Assembly (NCBI RefSeq): GCF_000213255.1
Contig: NC_015520.1
Location: 2,411,349 to 2,475,348 of the forward strand
DNA: 64,000 nucleotides
Direction of reading: 5' to 3'
DNA from: Mahella australiensis 50-1 BON
GTDB taxonomy: Bacteria; Bacillota; Clostridia; Mahellales; Mahellaceae
In this document: positions 63,893 through 64,000 of the stretch, in pieces
Layout: each line of letters starts with the position of its first letter
Numbering within the stretch: the stretch's first letter is position 1
The notes under the pieces: generated by a model
Database searches by the model: none
What the model saw: only the letters and a program-made list of their open reading frames with translations
Told to the model about the DNA's origin: nothing
Made by a program: the position numbers and the translations under genes

Positions 63893-64000
63893 CTACTTGT
63901 TTTTAAATATCTTCAATTCGTAATATGTCAAATTCAGTGCATACAAGGAAAACAAATTGTCTCTTGACATAGAGCATACTCCAAGTTGTACGCTATGAAT

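Noticed and set aside
1-64000. CRISPR array
   Set aside because: No regularly spaced direct repeats were seen; the repeats found are inverted or isolated IS ends.

Overview
The window looks like chromosome from an anaerobic, spore-forming, sugar-fermenting Firmicute (Clostridia; a Mahella-like Thermoanaerobacterales member is my best guess, from gene content only). Supporting signs are a large Bacillus-type SRP RNA beside tRNA-Ser genes and tadA, a SPOCS-LysM spore-type protein, T-box and TPP riboswitch leaders, pyruvate formate-lyase, a CoA-disulfide reductase and strong Gram-positive Shine-Dalgarno sequences. Most genes lie on the minus strand.

Layout. 1-3.8 kb: an AT-rich defence segment with the C-terminal part of a type III restriction helicase-nuclease and an OLD-family ATPase/TOPRIM nuclease. 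4-11 kb: housekeeping and accessory genes (auxin-efflux-type carrier, CapA-like lipoprotein, SPOCS-LysM protein) and a T-box controlled acetolactate synthase. 10.4-36.3 kb: a large, repeatedly rearranged glycan-utilisation region. It holds three GH29 fucosidase-type genes (one frameshifted), a GH95 enzyme, a GHL6/beta-galactosidase-like protein, an LplABC-type ABC importer, ribulokinase and SDR genes, and four intact genes of the uroporphyrinogen decarboxylase (URO-D) superfamily plus two gene fragments. It is scarred by decayed insertion sequences, an ORF-less group II intron, a second intron domain V, foldback elements and a duplicated CcdA-like/100-aa gene pair whose second copy is decaying. 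36.4-41.1 kb: a LacI-controlled operon (xylulokinase, medium-chain dehydrogenase, aldo-keto reductase).

41-50.6 kb: a DUF2225 protein, an ABC-F ATPase, a ferritin-like protein, a TPP-riboswitch controlled thiamine transporter, RidA behind a structured leader, DUF362 ferredoxin/SDR/TauE genes, SRP RNA, two tRNA-Ser genes and tadA. 50.6-64 kb: a second sugar ABC importer with its own promoter and operator, the pflBA pair, CoA-disulfide reductase, an AraC regulator divergent from a GH4 glycosidase, and a GntR (YtrA-type)/ABC-2 operon with a near-perfect palindromic operator.

How it fits together: fucosylated or related oligosaccharides would be imported by the LplABC-type system, trimmed by GH29/GH95/GH4 enzymes and metabolised through kinases and dehydrogenases, with pyruvate formate-lyase in fermentation. 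The least explained element is the repeated pairing of URO-D family proteins with fucosidases while no heme genes are present. I suggest, as inference, a role in C1 or methyl chemistry on the imported sugars.
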